This document shows, piece after piece, positions 44,385 to 53,531 of a stretch of DNA of 64,000 bases. Origin of the DNA: Rhodococcus sp. SGAir0479 (GTDB taxonomy: Bacteria > Actinomycetota > Actinomycetes > Mycobacteriales > Mycobacteriaceae); assembly GCF_005484805.1 (NCBI RefSeq), contig NZ_CP039432.1:3534001-3598000 (forward strand), read 5' to 3'. Numbering within the stretch: the stretch's first letter is position 1; each line of letters starts with the position of its first letter. The notes beneath the pieces are model-generated. The model was not told where the DNA came from, ran no database searches, and saw only the letters and a program-made list of their open reading frames with translations. Made by a program: the position numbers and the translations under genes.

Positions 44385-45310
44385 TGAACACAACATCTTC
44401 TGCAACTCCGCATACTTCGACGGCTTCATCCGAGCGAGCGCTGGTCCTCGGTGGCGGCGGATCGACGGGCAACGCGTGGCTCCTCGGCGTCGTGGCCGGA
44501 CTGTTCGATGCCGGCCTGGACGTGACCACGGCCGACCTGACGGTCGGGACCTCGGCCGGCTCGACAGCCGCCGCCCAGCTGGCCGGCGCGACGCCGACCG
44601 AACTCCTCGCCGCCATCCTGGCCTCCGCTCCGCCGCGCCCCACCGGCCCGGTGGGTTCCGGGCGAGGGCGCGGTCCGACCCGGTCGGTATCGGACCACCT
44701 GGCGAGGACAGCCGAGATCATCGCTTCCGCGACGGATCCGGCCGATATGCGCCGCAGAATGAGTGCGGCCGCACTTGCCCTGCCCGCGGCGTCGGACGAT
44801 TCTCGGCAAGCGCAGTGGCGCGCGACCGTTGCCGCGCGGCTGCCCGGGGATCGGTGGCCCCGGCGCCCGTTGCTCATCACGGCGGTCGATGCCGAGACGG
44901 GAGAACCGGCGGTGTTCGACCACCGCAGCGGGGTGGATCTGGTGGATGCGGTCGCCGCGAGCTGTTCCAGCGGCTTCGCGTACCAGATCGGCGGTCGCCG
45001 ATACATCGACGGCGGTTATCGTTCCAACGCCGAGAATGCCGACCTGGCAACCGGATACGAGCGGGTACTGGTGCTCTCCCCGTTCGGTGGCCGGACACGG
45101 ACGCCCGCGGAGTGGGGCCTGGACCTGGCGACCCAGGTCGACGATCTGCGCGCACACGGCAGCAGGGTCGAGACGATCTTCCCGGGCAGCGACTCCGAGC
45201 ACCTGTTCGGGGCCGACGCCATGGATCTGTCGCTGCGCCCGTCCGCCGCGCGTGCCGGTTGTGAACAAGGCAGAGCCCTGGCCGAGCAACTGACCGAGTT
45301 CTGGAGCTGA
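44384..45310 (+). CDS. Patatin-like phospholipase/esterase
   Basis: A 308-residue patatin family hydrolase. It has the oxyanion loop LGGGGSTGNAW near residue 24, the nucleophile box GTSAGS near residue 57 (Ser) and the catalytic Asp in YIDGGYRSN near residue 212. There is no signal peptide; a Ser/Thr-rich first 17 residues may be disordered. It likely hydrolyses acyl esters of lipids; the substrate is unknown. The GTG start is preceded by a leader ORF and a hairpin. Confidence 0.87.
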   Translation: MNTTSSATPHTSTASSERALVLGGGGSTGNAWLLGVVAGLFDAGLDVTTADLTVGTSAGSTAAAQLAGATPTELLAAILASAPPRPTGPVGSGRGRGPTRSVSDHLARTAEIIASATDPADMRRRMSAAALALPAASDDSRQAQWRATVAARLPGDRWPRRPLLITAVDAETGEPAVFDHRSGVDLVDAVAASCSSGFAYQIGGRRYIDGGYRSNAENADLATGYERVLVLSPFGGRTRTPAEWGLDLATQVDDLRAHGSRVETIFPGSDSEHLFGADAMDLSLRPSAARAGCEQGRALAEQLTEFWS

Positions 45311-45328
45311 TGCCTGCACCACGCGGCG

Positions 45329-45366
45329 CCGCCGATCGCGCGATCATCCTCACGCGCGATCGGCGG
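45329..45366. terminator. Hairpin between convergent genes
   Basis: A 14-bp perfect stem, CCGCCGATCGCGCG (45329-45342) with its complement (45353-45366), 10-nt loop. It separates the patatin gene from the convergent gene and probably works both ways; no clear T tract. Confidence 0.6.
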
Positions 45367-45423
45367 TGCGCCCGTCGGGCGTCCTCGTAAACCCGTCGGC
45401 CGTACCGAAGCTCGACCGTCGTC

Positions 45424-46140
45424 CTACAACCAGCGCGGTGGCAGTCGATCCGCTCCGGCCGTGAGCCCCACTGCCCCACGCCCGGATGCCCAGCGCACCA
45501 CGGACGCAAGGGGTCCGGCGACGACTGCGGTCGGCGGCGCGTCGTCCTGCACGACGACCAGCCTCTGCCCGCCCACCTCGAGCGCGAGTCCCGCACCCTC
45601 GCCCTTGCGCCGCCACATCCCCACGATGTCGTCGAGCAGCGAGTCGAGAACCACGTCAGGGAAGTCCTCGAATCCACCGCCGCCCCCGAGGTCGACCGCG
45701 TGGATCCACACCTCCCGGCTGCGCATCCACGCCGTCTCCGCCGCCGGCACGAGACGCCCCTGCGCGGTTCGCACCTCGGCGCTCCACGCCGTATCCGGAA
45801 GGTGACGCCACTTCTCGTCGAGTCGGGCTGCGGTGTGGGTGAACAGATTCCGCAAAGTTCCCGCACTGAGCGTCGCGCCTTCGTCGATTTCCCGGCCGCG
45901 CTGCTCCATCGACGCGTACATCGGTGTCTCGATCCCGGTCGCCGCCCAGTCCAGGATCCGGCACAACGCCGCGGCGTTGTAACCGACGTGCGCGACGAGG
46001 TGCCGCCGCGTCCACCCTTCGAGCAGACAGGGCGCGTCGAGTTCCCGGTCCGACAGCGCAGCGAGCCGCTGCGCGAAGTACGCGGTGCCCTCCCGTGCGA
46101 GGTCCAGCCGCTGGGTCAGGTCCAGATCGTTGAAGGCCAC
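45424..46140 (-). CDS. Mycothiol-dependent maleylpyruvate isomerase-like (DinB-fold) protein
   Basis: A 238-residue protein of the mycothiol maleylpyruvate isomerase family. The N-terminal DinB-like bundle has LLEGWTRRHLVAHVGYNAAAL near residue 42 with the first metal His, and SREVWIHAVDLG near residue 145 with the last. The C-terminal domain ends DRLPPRWL. GTG at 46140 is preferred since AGGAG lies 5 nt upstream. No gentisate genes are nearby, so the substrate may be something other than maleylpyruvate. Confidence 0.82.
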   Translation of the reverse strand: MAFNDLDLTQRLDLAREGTAYFAQRLAALSDRELDAPCLLEGWTRRHLVAHVGYNAAALCRILDWAATGIETPMYASMEQRGREIDEGATLSAGTLRNLFTHTAARLDEKWRHLPDTAWSAEVRTAQGRLVPAAETAWMRSREVWIHAVDLGGGGGFEDFPDVVLDSLLDDIVGMWRRKGEGAGLALEVGGQRLVVVQDDAPPTAVVAGPLASVVRWASGRGAVGLTAGADRLPPRWL

Positions 46141-46195
46141 GAACACTCCTGCTCGACGACGGTCTTGTTGCGCACCGAGCCGAGTCCCTCGATGC

Positions 46196-47275
46196 TCACT
46201 TCGACGGTATCCCCGTCGCCGGCGTGGCGAGCCGATCGGCCGACACGACGGGTTCCGGCTCCGACCAGATGTCCATCGGCACGCTCTCGCGGCTTCGTCC
46301 GTGCTCGTCGAGGATCCGTCCCATTCGCTTGAAGAACCGCAGCGTCACGGTGCGGTCCAGGATGTCGAGGGACGGCACGATCCGGCGCAGTAGCAGCTCG
46401 ATGCGGTGCACGTCCACGAGCGAACGCACCCACACCGAGAAGTAGAAGTTGGCAGGTGCGCCGGTGAGGACCAGGCACGCGCGCGTCTCCGGCAAGGCCA
46501 CGAGCCGCTGCGCGACGCCGTCGCACTCGTCGACCGGGACGTGCGCCCACATCGACACCGACACCGGCCACCCCGACAACGGCTGCGCGACATCGCAGCG
46601 CAGCAGCAGCGCACTCCGGTCCAGCAGCGCGTGGAGCCGTCTTCGCGCGGTGCCGACGCTGCAGCCGAGTTCCGCGGCGATCTCGGTGAGCGACGCCCTG
46701 CCGTTCCGGAACAACGTGGCGATCACGCCGCGGTCCGTGGCGTCGAGCGGCCGCAGCGACATCGGCCCGCGCTGGCCGTGCGCCTCGAGGTGCCCGCGCT
46801 GATCGGCGTCGAGCGTCTGCAACTGCCAGTCGCCACCGAGAGCGTACGGACGGATCACCAGGTGCGCTCGGGTGGAAACTATTCCGGGTAGCTCCTCGAT
46901 GTGCAGCAGCAGTCGGGACAGCGCGCCCAGCCCGGTCACGCTGACCGTCAGCAGGAGATCGCGCGGCCCGCTGGCGTGTTCGACGGTGAGGACGTGCGGC
47001 CGACGGCCGAGTGCCTCGGCGGTGGCACGCGCCTGGCCCGCGACGCATTCGATCTCGACGAGCGCGGCGGTCTGCGGGCCCGCGGGATGCGCGGTGACCC
47101 AGGCCGACCCGGATTCCGTCAGCCGCGCCCACCGGCGGGACGCGGTCACCGGGTCGACACCGAGCGCGGCGCCGACCTTGGACCACGACGCCCGCGGCTC
47201 GAGCTGGAGCACGTTGACGAGGCTCAGATCGAGCTCGTCCACATCGCCACATTCCTGAGTGGTCGACTCGTTCAC
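46196..47275 (-). CDS. Double-domain Lrp/AsnC-type regulator
   Basis: A 359-residue protein made of two Lrp-like halves. HTH 1 is ASWSKVGAALGVDPVTASRRW near residue 30, followed by a RAM-like domain (ALVEIECVAGQ; GPRDLLLTVSV). HTH 2 is ASLTEIAAELGCSVGTARRRL near residue 200, followed by a second effector domain. GTG at 47275 (AGGA 7 nt upstream) is preferred to TTG at 47290. It is divergent from the M20 amidohydrolase gene, its likely target. Confidence 0.85.
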   Translation of the reverse strand: MNESTTQECGDVDELDLSLVNVLQLEPRASWSKVGAALGVDPVTASRRWARLTESGSAWVTAHPAGPQTAALVEIECVAGQARATAEALGRRPHVLTVEHASGPRDLLLTVSVTGLGALSRLLLHIEELPGIVSTRAHLVIRPYALGGDWQLQTLDADQRGHLEAHGQRGPMSLRPLDATDRGVIATLFRNGRASLTEIAAELGCSVGTARRRLHALLDRSALLLRCDVAQPLSGWPVSVSMWAHVPVDECDGVAQRLVALPETRACLVLTGAPANFYFSVWVRSLVDVHRIELLLRRIVPSLDILDRTVTLRFFKRMGRILDEHGRSRESVPMDIWSEPEPVVSADRLATPATGIPSK

Positions 47276-47305
47276 GACAAAATCCTGCAATTCGGTGGCC
47301 GGTGG

Positions 47306-47320
47306 TGCACGTCGTGTGCA
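47306..47320. promoter_or_regulatory. Inverted repeat in the Lrp/M20 divergent region
   Basis: TGCAC-GTCGT-GTGCA, extendable to 7-bp arms with one mismatch. Its size and place suit an Lrp-type site. Confidence 0.45.
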
Positions 47321-47369
47321 TCATGCCTCAACCCGCCGCACCGCGGCCCCAGCACCGAGAGGAGACCTC

Positions 47370-48575
47370 GTGTCGCTCACCGAGGATGCTCACGCACTGC
47401 ACGACGACCTGGTCCACCTGCGCCGCACGCTGCACGCGGAACCCGAAGTGGGACTGCATCTTCCGCGGACGCAGGAGCGCGTGCTCGAATCACTGGACGG
47501 CCTCCCGCTCGAGATCGCCACCGGCGCGGATCTCACATCCGTCACGGCGGTCCTGCGTGGGGGCCGCCCCGGTCCGACGGTACTGCTGCGCGGCGACATG
47601 GACGCCCTCCCCGTCGGCGAGCGCGCGACGGTGGACTACGCGTCGCGGACCCCCGGACAGATGCACGCCTGCGGCCACGACCTGCACACCTCGATGCTCT
47701 CCGGCGCCGCCCACCTGCTGTCGGCCCGGCGCGAGCATTTCGCCGGCGACGTCGTCTTCATGTTCCAGCCGGGCGAGGAGGGATTCGACGGGGCGGGGCT
47801 GATGCTGAAGGAGGGCGTGCTGGACGCCTCGGGGACGCGGCCGGTCGCGGCGTACGGGCTGCACGTGAGCGCGTCGATGCCGCCGCACGGGGTGTTCCTC
47901 ACGCGGCGCGGGCCGCTGATGGCGGCCAGTGACGTCGTCCGGGTGGCGGTCCTCGGTCGCGGTGGGCACGGCTCCGCGCCGCACGCGACGCTCGACCCCA
48001 TTCCGGCGGCGTGCGAAATGGTCACCGCCCTGCAGACGCTCGCGGCCCGCTCGTTCGCGCCGTTCGATCCGGTGGTGGTGACCGTGGGCGCGTTCCACGC
48101 CGGAACCGCAGCCAACGTCATCCCGGACGACGCCCACTTCGACGTCACGGTTCGATCCTTCTCACCGGAGAGCCGGGAGAAGGTGCGGGTCGGCATCATC
48201 CGCGTGTGCCGGGGCATCGCGGCGGCCCACGGCCTGGACGTGGACGTCGACTACCACGAGCAGTACCCGGTGACCGTGAACGACGACACCGAGGCCGAGT
48301 TCGTGGCCGACGTGGTCGCCGAGGTCCACGGGCCGGAGCGGTTCGCGTGGGCGCCGCAACCGGCCACGGGTTCCGAGGACTTCTCCCGCGTGCTGGACGA
48401 GATTCCGGGCGCGTTCGTGTTCCTCGGCGCGTGCCCCACCGACCGGGACCCGGCGACGGCGGCGTACAACCACTCGCCGCTCGCCGAGTTCGACGACGCC
48501 GTGCTCGCCGACGGCGCCGCCCTGTACAGCGAGCTGGCGCTACGCCGTCTGGCTCGCGTCGACGCAGTGGCCTGA
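47370..48575 (+). CDS. M20 family amidohydrolase (hippurate hydrolase-like)
   Basis: A 401-residue metallo-amidohydrolase of the HipO/IAA-amino-acid hydrolase group. The metal site is GDMDALPV, HACGHDLHTSML near residue 110 and FQPGEEGFDGA with the catalytic Glu; the late His is in YNHSPLAEF. The dimerisation lid starts at GHGSAPHATLDP. GTG start follows GAGAGGAG. It cleaves N-acyl or N-aroyl amino acids; which one is unknown. Ends at a strong hairpin shared with the convergent gene. Confidence 0.92.
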   Translation: MSLTEDAHALHDDLVHLRRTLHAEPEVGLHLPRTQERVLESLDGLPLEIATGADLTSVTAVLRGGRPGPTVLLRGDMDALPVGERATVDYASRTPGQMHACGHDLHTSMLSGAAHLLSARREHFAGDVVFMFQPGEEGFDGAGLMLKEGVLDASGTRPVAAYGLHVSASMPPHGVFLTRRGPLMAASDVVRVAVLGRGGHGSAPHATLDPIPAACEMVTALQTLAARSFAPFDPVVVTVGAFHAGTAANVIPDDAHFDVTVRSFSPESREKVRVGIIRVCRGIAAAHGLDVDVDYHEQYPVTVNDDTEAEFVADVVAEVHGPERFAWAPQPATGSEDFSRVLDEIPGAFVFLGACPTDRDPATAAYNHSPLAEFDDAVLADGAALYSELALRRLARVDAVA

Positions 48576-48616
48576 CCGGGTCCCTGTCCGCGCGCAGATG
48601 CGCGGACAGGGCCCGG
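48576..48616. terminator. Bidirectional terminator hairpin
   Basis: A 17-bp stem with one bulged T: CCGGG then CCCTGTCCGCGC (48582-48593), loop GCAGAT, complement 48600-48616. It fills the 43-bp gap between convergent genes. Confidence 0.78.
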
Positions 48617-48618
48617 AA

Positions 48619-49866
48619 TCACCTGTTCAGCAGGCCCTTCGCGATGTGGGTCACCTGGATTTCGTTGGAGCCCGCGTAGATCATGAGCGACTTCGCGTCA
48701 CGCGCGAGCTGCTCCACCTTGTACTCGGCCATGTAGCCGTTGCCACCGAACAGCTGGACGGCCTCCATCGCGACCTCGGTGGCGGCGCGGGACGAGTACA
48801 GCTTCATCGCCGACGCCTCGGCGAGGCTCAGCGGCGCGCCGGCGTTCGCCCGCTCGATCGCGTTGAACAGCATGTTCTGCACGTTGAGGCGCGCGACCTC
48901 CATCTCGGCCAGCTTGAGCTGGATGAGCTGGAACTGCGCGATCTCCTTGCCCCACAGCTTGCGGTTCTTGGCGTAGTCGATCGACAACCGCTGGCATTCG
49001 TTGATGATGCCGAGCGCGAGCGACGCGATGCCGATGCGCTCGGCCGCGAACGACTCCTTCGCGCTCTCCTTGCCGTCGCCCTTGGCGGGATTCTCCGTCT
49101 CACCGAGAAGCCGATCCTTGGAGATGCGGACGTTGTCGAAGAACAGTTCGCCGGTGGGCGAGGAGTTCATGCCCATCTTCTTGAACGGGGCGCTCTGCGT
49201 GAAGCCCTCCATGCCCTTCTCGAGCACGAACCCGAGGACCTTGCGGTCACGCGGATTCGAATCACCCGCAGCGCCTTCCGCGAGCTTGGCATAGACGATG
49301 GTGACGTCTGCATAGGGCCCGTTGGTGATGAACGTCTTCTGACCGTTGAGGATGTAGTCGTCACCGTCGCGGCGGACGTACGACTTCATGCCGCCGAACG
49401 CGTCGGAGCCGGAGTCGGGCTCGGTGATCGCCCACGCGCCCACCTTCTCCATCGTGACGAGCTCGGGCAGCCAGCGCTTCTTCTGCGCGAGCGTGCCGCG
49501 GCTCCGCAGCGTGCCGGCGGTGAGACCGACGCTCACCCCCATGGACGCGACCAGGCCCAGGCTCACCCCGGCGATCTCGCTGTTGAGGATGACGCCCATG
49601 CTCCCGGCGCCGCCGAGGCCGCCGGACTTGTCGCCCGACTCCGGCAGCGTCTCGCCACGCTCCTTCGCCTCTTCCTTGGCGAACGACTTCTCGAGTGCCT
49701 CGCGCGCCATCTCGTCCATGCCGAAGGTGGCGTACATCTTGCGGATGATGTCGTACGGCGGCAGCTCCCCGGTCTCGAGCTTGTCGACGTGCGGCTTGAT
49801 CTCCTTGTCGATGAAACCGCGCACGGCGTCGCGGAACATGAGATCGGTATCGGACCACTCGTACAT
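48619..49866 (-). CDS. Acyl-CoA dehydrogenase (FadE-type) with displaced catalytic base
   Basis: A 415-residue FAD acyl-CoA dehydrogenase. It has WAITEPDSGSDAFGGMKSYV near residue 155, the middle-domain NGQKTFITNGPYADV and AVQLFGGNGYMAEYKVEQLARD. The usual base position reads YAGSNEIQ, with Ala in place of Glu; a Glu in AAERIGIAS could take over, as in isovaleryl/long-chain enzymes. A longer N-terminal arm (about 60 residues with a KEEAKERGETLPESG linker) precedes the core. It is divergent from the MarR gene. Confidence 0.88.
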   Translation of the reverse strand: MYEWSDTDLMFRDAVRGFIDKEIKPHVDKLETGELPPYDIIRKMYATFGMDEMAREALEKSFAKEEAKERGETLPESGDKSGGLGGAGSMGVILNSEIAGVSLGLVASMGVSVGLTAGTLRSRGTLAQKKRWLPELVTMEKVGAWAITEPDSGSDAFGGMKSYVRRDGDDYILNGQKTFITNGPYADVTIVYAKLAEGAAGDSNPRDRKVLGFVLEKGMEGFTQSAPFKKMGMNSSPTGELFFDNVRISKDRLLGETENPAKGDGKESAKESFAAERIGIASLALGIINECQRLSIDYAKNRKLWGKEIAQFQLIQLKLAEMEVARLNVQNMLFNAIERANAGAPLSLAEASAMKLYSSRAATEVAMEAVQLFGGNGYMAEYKVEQLARDAKSLMIYAGSNEIQVTHIAKGLLNR

Positions 49867-49999
49867 GTACTGACTCCAGTCGCTGCGCTCAGTGTGGCCC
49901 GCGCAACAGGCCGGGCCGCCTCGTGGCGACCACCACATCCACACATATAGAACGGGTTCTCGTTTGTCCACCCCGGAGGCGTCCGCCACTTTTAGTTAG

Positions 50000-50018
50000 T
50001 GCACGACTCATTCGTGTA
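50000..50018. promoter_or_regulatory. Candidate MarR/OhrR operator
   Basis: TGCACGA-CTCAT-TCGTGTA, an inverted repeat with 7-bp arms and one mismatch, 13 bp before the MarR start and inside the divergent region with the acyl-CoA dehydrogenase. Confidence 0.5.
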
Positions 50019-50030
50019 AGCTTCATTTCC

Positions 50031-50513
50031 ATGAGCACCGTCGCCGAGCAGGACGTCGATTGGGGAGATGTCGATCCCCTGGCCCTCGACCGTCAGGTGT
50101 GCTTCGCGCTCGCCGTCGCCAATCGTGCGGTTCTCGCGGTCTACCGCCCCCTGCTCGAGCCCATGGGGCTGACGCACCCGCAGTACCTCGTCATGCTCGC
50201 GCTGTGGGGTGATGCTCCGATGTCCGTCAAGGAGATCGGACGGGCCCTCCAACTCGACTCGCCCACGCTCTCACCGCTCCTCAAGCGCCTCGAGACGAGC
50301 GGGCTGATCACTCGCACCCGCAGCGCCGTCGACGAGCGTCAACTGATCGTCGAACTCACCGACGCCGGGGCCGCCCTGCGCGCGCAGGCGGAACGCATCC
50401 CGGCCGCCGTCGTGCAACGCCTCGGTGTGGGTCTCGACGAACTGGAAGAACTGCACTCCGTCCTCGCCCGCGTCAACGCGGCCGCCCTGCGTGCCGGCGC
50501 ACTCGGCGAGTGA
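50031..50513 (+). CDS. MarR-family regulator, OhrR-like with redox Cys
   Basis: A 160-residue winged-helix regulator. LDRQVCFALAVANRAVLAVY near residue 18 matches the OhrR N-terminal helix with its single peroxidatic Cys, and LTHPQYLVMLALW and DERQLIVELTDAG also fit. The Tyr that follows the Cys in Bacillus OhrR is Ala here. It could sense organic peroxides, but no ohr gene is adjacent; the divergent acyl-CoA dehydrogenase is the nearest target. Confidence 0.82.
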   Translation: MSTVAEQDVDWGDVDPLALDRQVCFALAVANRAVLAVYRPLLEPMGLTHPQYLVMLALWGDAPMSVKEIGRALQLDSPTLSPLLKRLETSGLITRTRSAVDERQLIVELTDAGAALRAQAERIPAAVVQRLGVGLDELEELHSVLARVNAAALRAGALGE

Positions 50514-50548
50514 CCCGCCCCTTTCGGACAGGAACAGGTATTCAGGAC

Positions 50549-50944
50549 ATGACCAGCCAGAAGAAGGTCCGCCGTCGCCCCAATCCCCTGCAGTGGATCG
50601 GGTACGCGTGCGGGCGCAAGCTTCCCGATTCGATGCAGGACTGGGTCCGCAACGACCTCGTCGGCGACTGGGCGGTACCCCGCCACATGCTGCGCAGCAT
50701 GGTGCCGTTCATTCCGATTTTCGTGGTCTTCTTCCTGTTCCCCGGCCCGGTGTGGCTGCGCGGATCGATGGTGCTCCTCGGCCTGTTCCTCGCATTGTTC
50801 TACTCCGCGGCCTACATGGAGCAGAATCGGCGCCGCCGGCTCGAAAAGCACGGGCTGTCACCCGATCTCGAGAATCCCAAGAAGGTCGCTCGGTTCAACG
50901 CCGAGAAGGCGGCGTACGAGAAGGCGCATCCCCACTCGTTCTGA
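50549..50944 (+). CDS. DUF5313 membrane protein
   Basis: A 131-residue protein with a basic, polar N terminus (RRRPNPLQWIGYACGRKLPDS), a double hydrophobic region (about residues 52-95, FIPIFVVFFLFPGP then a second helix) and a charged tail. It matches the DUF5313 proteins common in mycobacteria and rhodococci (from memory). The function is unknown. ATG at 50549 is chosen over a GTG that overlaps the upstream gene. Confidence 0.8.
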   Translation: MTSQKKVRRRPNPLQWIGYACGRKLPDSMQDWVRNDLVGDWAVPRHMLRSMVPFIPIFVVFFLFPGPVWLRGSMVLLGLFLALFYSAAYMEQNRRRRLEKHGLSPDLENPKKVARFNAEKAAYEKAHPHSF

Positions 50945-50961
50945 CGTCCGGCCATCACGAG

Positions 50962-52182
50962 CTACGGCGCGCCCCCGGGCCGCCACCCCTGCGCCCGCCG
51001 GGCGTCGAGCGCGGAGCCCAGCGCCATGATGCCCTCGTAACAACTCGGGTCCACACCCACCAGCTCCCGGATCCGGCCGAGCCGATTGTTCACGGTGTTG
51101 GGATGCACTTCGAGGACCCGCGCCGTCCGGCTGCGATCGAGGTCGTGGTGCAGGAACGCGTCGAGCGTCTCGACCAGTTCCGGGTAGGGGTCGAGTGGGC
51201 GCAGCCGGTCCGCCAGGTACTGCTGGCCGGCCGTCGGCCGCGACAACTGGAACGGCAACGCCAGGTCTTCGAGCCGGTACAGCCCCGGAGGCCGGCCGAG
51301 TCGGCGAGCCAGTAACAGCAACTCCGCTGCCAGCGCGCTCGAGTCCGGAAGCCAGGCCCGTCCGACCGGGTCCGCGACGGCCGCAGTGACGAAGTCCCCG
51401 ACCACCGCCTCGATCGAGTCGACGAGTTCCACGACACGCTCGTACCAACCGGCGCCGCCGTCGATCTTGCCGGGCACGAGCAACGTCGCACCGTCGGCCT
51501 CGAGGATCGCCAGTACCGGAGGAGATCCCCGATCGAACCTGCGAGCGATCCGCGAGTCGGCAGCCCACCGGACGGTGGGATCCCGCTGCGTCCCGCCCCT
51601 GGCCAGCGCAACCACCGAGTACTCGTCGGCCAGCTCGATCCCGCACCACCCGGCTGCGGACTCGGCGTCCTGCCCCGCCAACAGTATTCGCGCCAACAGT
51701 TCCTTCGACGGCTTCTCGTCGCCGTCCAACGCGGCGCGCTCGCTCTCGTACGCGTCCACCACCGCGCGGGTGAGCACCTCCTGCAAACGCAGGACCGCCG
51801 TCCCGATCTCGACCAGACCGGCGGACCGTTCTCCCGCCGCGGCTACGCGACACTCGTCGAACATCGCGCGGCCGAAGCGAAACCAACTGCGAAGCAGCGC
51901 GGCGAGCGGAATTCCGTCCTCGGCCGCATGCACCGCGCCCTCACGAATCGGACGCAGTTCGGCCGCCGTGAACGTCCGATTTTCCCGGATCGCCCGAGAG
52001 GCGATGCGCATGAAGCGATGCGTGTTCTGCCGCAACGATTCCGGCGCGGAACCCGAGGCAGCGCTGCGCCCGTCCACCACGCGACCGCGCGCGACGGGAT
52101 CGATCCTTGCATCGAAACGGTCCAGGATTGCCCCGACCGCGGCACTCGGCACCGACCTGCGCCGGTTGTCTTCCGACGGCAT
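50962..52182 (-). CDS. PucR-family regulator (C-terminal HTH)
   Basis: A 406-residue regulator. The C-terminal PucR HTH_30 domain reads LVETLDAFLHHDLDRSRTARVLEVHPNTVNNRLGRI (in outline, residues 335-375). The N-terminal half is a RsbR/CdaR-like helical sensor (NTHRFMRIASRAIRENR). The target is not evident; it is transcribed towards DUF5313. ATG at 52182 is chosen over more distant arginine-rich starts. Confidence 0.82.
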   Translation of the reverse strand: MPSEDNRRRSVPSAAVGAILDRFDARIDPVARGRVVDGRSAASGSAPESLRQNTHRFMRIASRAIRENRTFTAAELRPIREGAVHAAEDGIPLAALLRSWFRFGRAMFDECRVAAAGERSAGLVEIGTAVLRLQEVLTRAVVDAYESERAALDGDEKPSKELLARILLAGQDAESAAGWCGIELADEYSVVALARGGTQRDPTVRWAADSRIARRFDRGSPPVLAILEADGATLLVPGKIDGGAGWYERVVELVDSIEAVVGDFVTAAVADPVGRAWLPDSSALAAELLLLARRLGRPPGLYRLEDLALPFQLSRPTAGQQYLADRLRPLDPYPELVETLDAFLHHDLDRSRTARVLEVHPNTVNNRLGRIRELVGVDPSCYEGIMALGSALDARRAQGWRPGGAP

Positions 52183-52266
52183 GACCCGAACCCTACGCTG
52201 TCTCGTCGCCCGCCCGCGGCGCATTCGAGCGGGGCGTTGCGCCATCGGCACGGAACCGAGAACCCC

Positions 52267-53526
52267 CTAGCTCTCCGCCAGCTTCGACCGGCGGCGCAGA
52301 TAGGCGCGCTCGGGTTCGGTGCCCGCCAGTTCGAGGGCACGCCGGTACAGTTCGGCGGCGTCCCCGCCTCGACCGAGCCGCAGCAGCAACTCCGCACGCG
52401 CTGCCGCGAACGGGTGGTACGAGCGCAACCGGGGTTCGCCGGCGAGGTCGTCGAGGAGCATCAACCCCGCCTCCGGACCGTCCCGCATCGCGACCGCCAC
52501 GGCACGGTTCATCGCGACCACCGGCGACGGCGCGATCCCGAGCAGGATGTCGTAGAGGGCGACGATCTGCGGCCAGTCGGTACTCGCGAGGCCGGAGGCC
52601 TCGTCGTGCAGCGCCGCGATCGCCGCCTGCACGCCGTAGACGCCGGGCGGACCGCCGGTGAGGGCGACCAACACCAACCCCTCGCCCTCCTCGATCATCG
52701 AGCGGTCCCAGGCGGTCCGATCCTGCTCGTCGAGCATCAGGGCCTCACCGGTGGGGCCGGTGCGGGCGCCGCGACGGGCGTGGACGAGCAGCATCAGTGC
52801 CAGCAGCCCCGCCACTTCACGTTCGCGGGGTAGCAACCGGTGCAGAATTCGCGCCAGCCGAATGGCCTCCTCGGCGACGTCGACCCGCTGCAGACTCAGC
52901 CCCGCGCTGGCGGTGTAGCCCTCGGTGAAAATCGAGTACAACACCTGCAGCACACCGGGCAGCCGCCGCGGCCACTCGTCGGAGCCGGGCACTCGGAACG
53001 GGATGCGGTTGGCCTCGATCCTCCTCTTCGCCCGAGTGATTCGCTTCGCCATGGTCGCGGTGGGTACCAGGAAGGCCCGTGCCACCTCAGGCGTGGTGAG
53101 GCCGGCAAGGCAGCGCAGCGTCAGCGCCACGCGATCCTCGGCAGGCAGGGCGGGATGCGCGCACGTGAAGAACAGCTGCAGCCGCTCGTCGGGCAATTCA
53201 CCGTCCACGTCCGCGGCCGGCGCGGGATCGGCACGCTCCGCCTCCACCTGCAGCACCGCGATCCTCGCCGCCAGAACCCGGTCGCGGCGCAACCGGTCCA
53301 CGGCCCGTCGCCGCGCCGTGGTCACCAGCCAGGCACCGGGATTGCCGGGAACCCCGTCCCGGGGCCAGTGCCGCAGGGCCGACTCGATCGCCTCCGACGC
53401 CGCCTCCTCGGCGAGGTCGAGGTCTCCGAATCGGCCCACGAGGGCGGCGAGCAGGCGGCCGCGCTCCTCCCGGAAGACCGCCGCGACGGCGTCCTCCGCG
53501 GCGCGGCCACCGCTCTCCGGACCCAT
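52267..53526 (-). CDS. ECF42-type RNA polymerase sigma factor with C-terminal TPR-like extension
   Basis: A 419-residue sigma factor. Region 2 is EEAASEAIESALRHWPRDG with PGAWLVTTARRRAVDRLRR; region 4 is LTLRCLAGLTTPEVARAFLVPTATMAKRITRAKRRI. The long C-terminal part (about residues 190-415, with AGTEPERAYLRRR) is the DUF6596/TPR region of ECF42, thought to replace an anti-sigma factor. It sits 5 bp after a DGPF (YCII-like) gene, the standard ECF42 partner. Confidence 0.92.
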   Translation of the reverse strand: MGPESGGRAAEDAVAAVFREERGRLLAALVGRFGDLDLAEEAASEAIESALRHWPRDGVPGNPGAWLVTTARRRAVDRLRRDRVLAARIAVLQVEAERADPAPAADVDGELPDERLQLFFTCAHPALPAEDRVALTLRCLAGLTTPEVARAFLVPTATMAKRITRAKRRIEANRIPFRVPGSDEWPRRLPGVLQVLYSIFTEGYTASAGLSLQRVDVAEEAIRLARILHRLLPREREVAGLLALMLLVHARRGARTGPTGEALMLDEQDRTAWDRSMIEEGEGLVLVALTGGPPGVYGVQAAIAALHDEASGLASTDWPQIVALYDILLGIAPSPVVAMNRAVAVAMRDGPEAGLMLLDDLAGEPRLRSYHPFAAARAELLLRLGRGGDAAELYRRALELAGTEPERAYLRRRSKLAES

Positions 53527-53531
53527 CCGTC

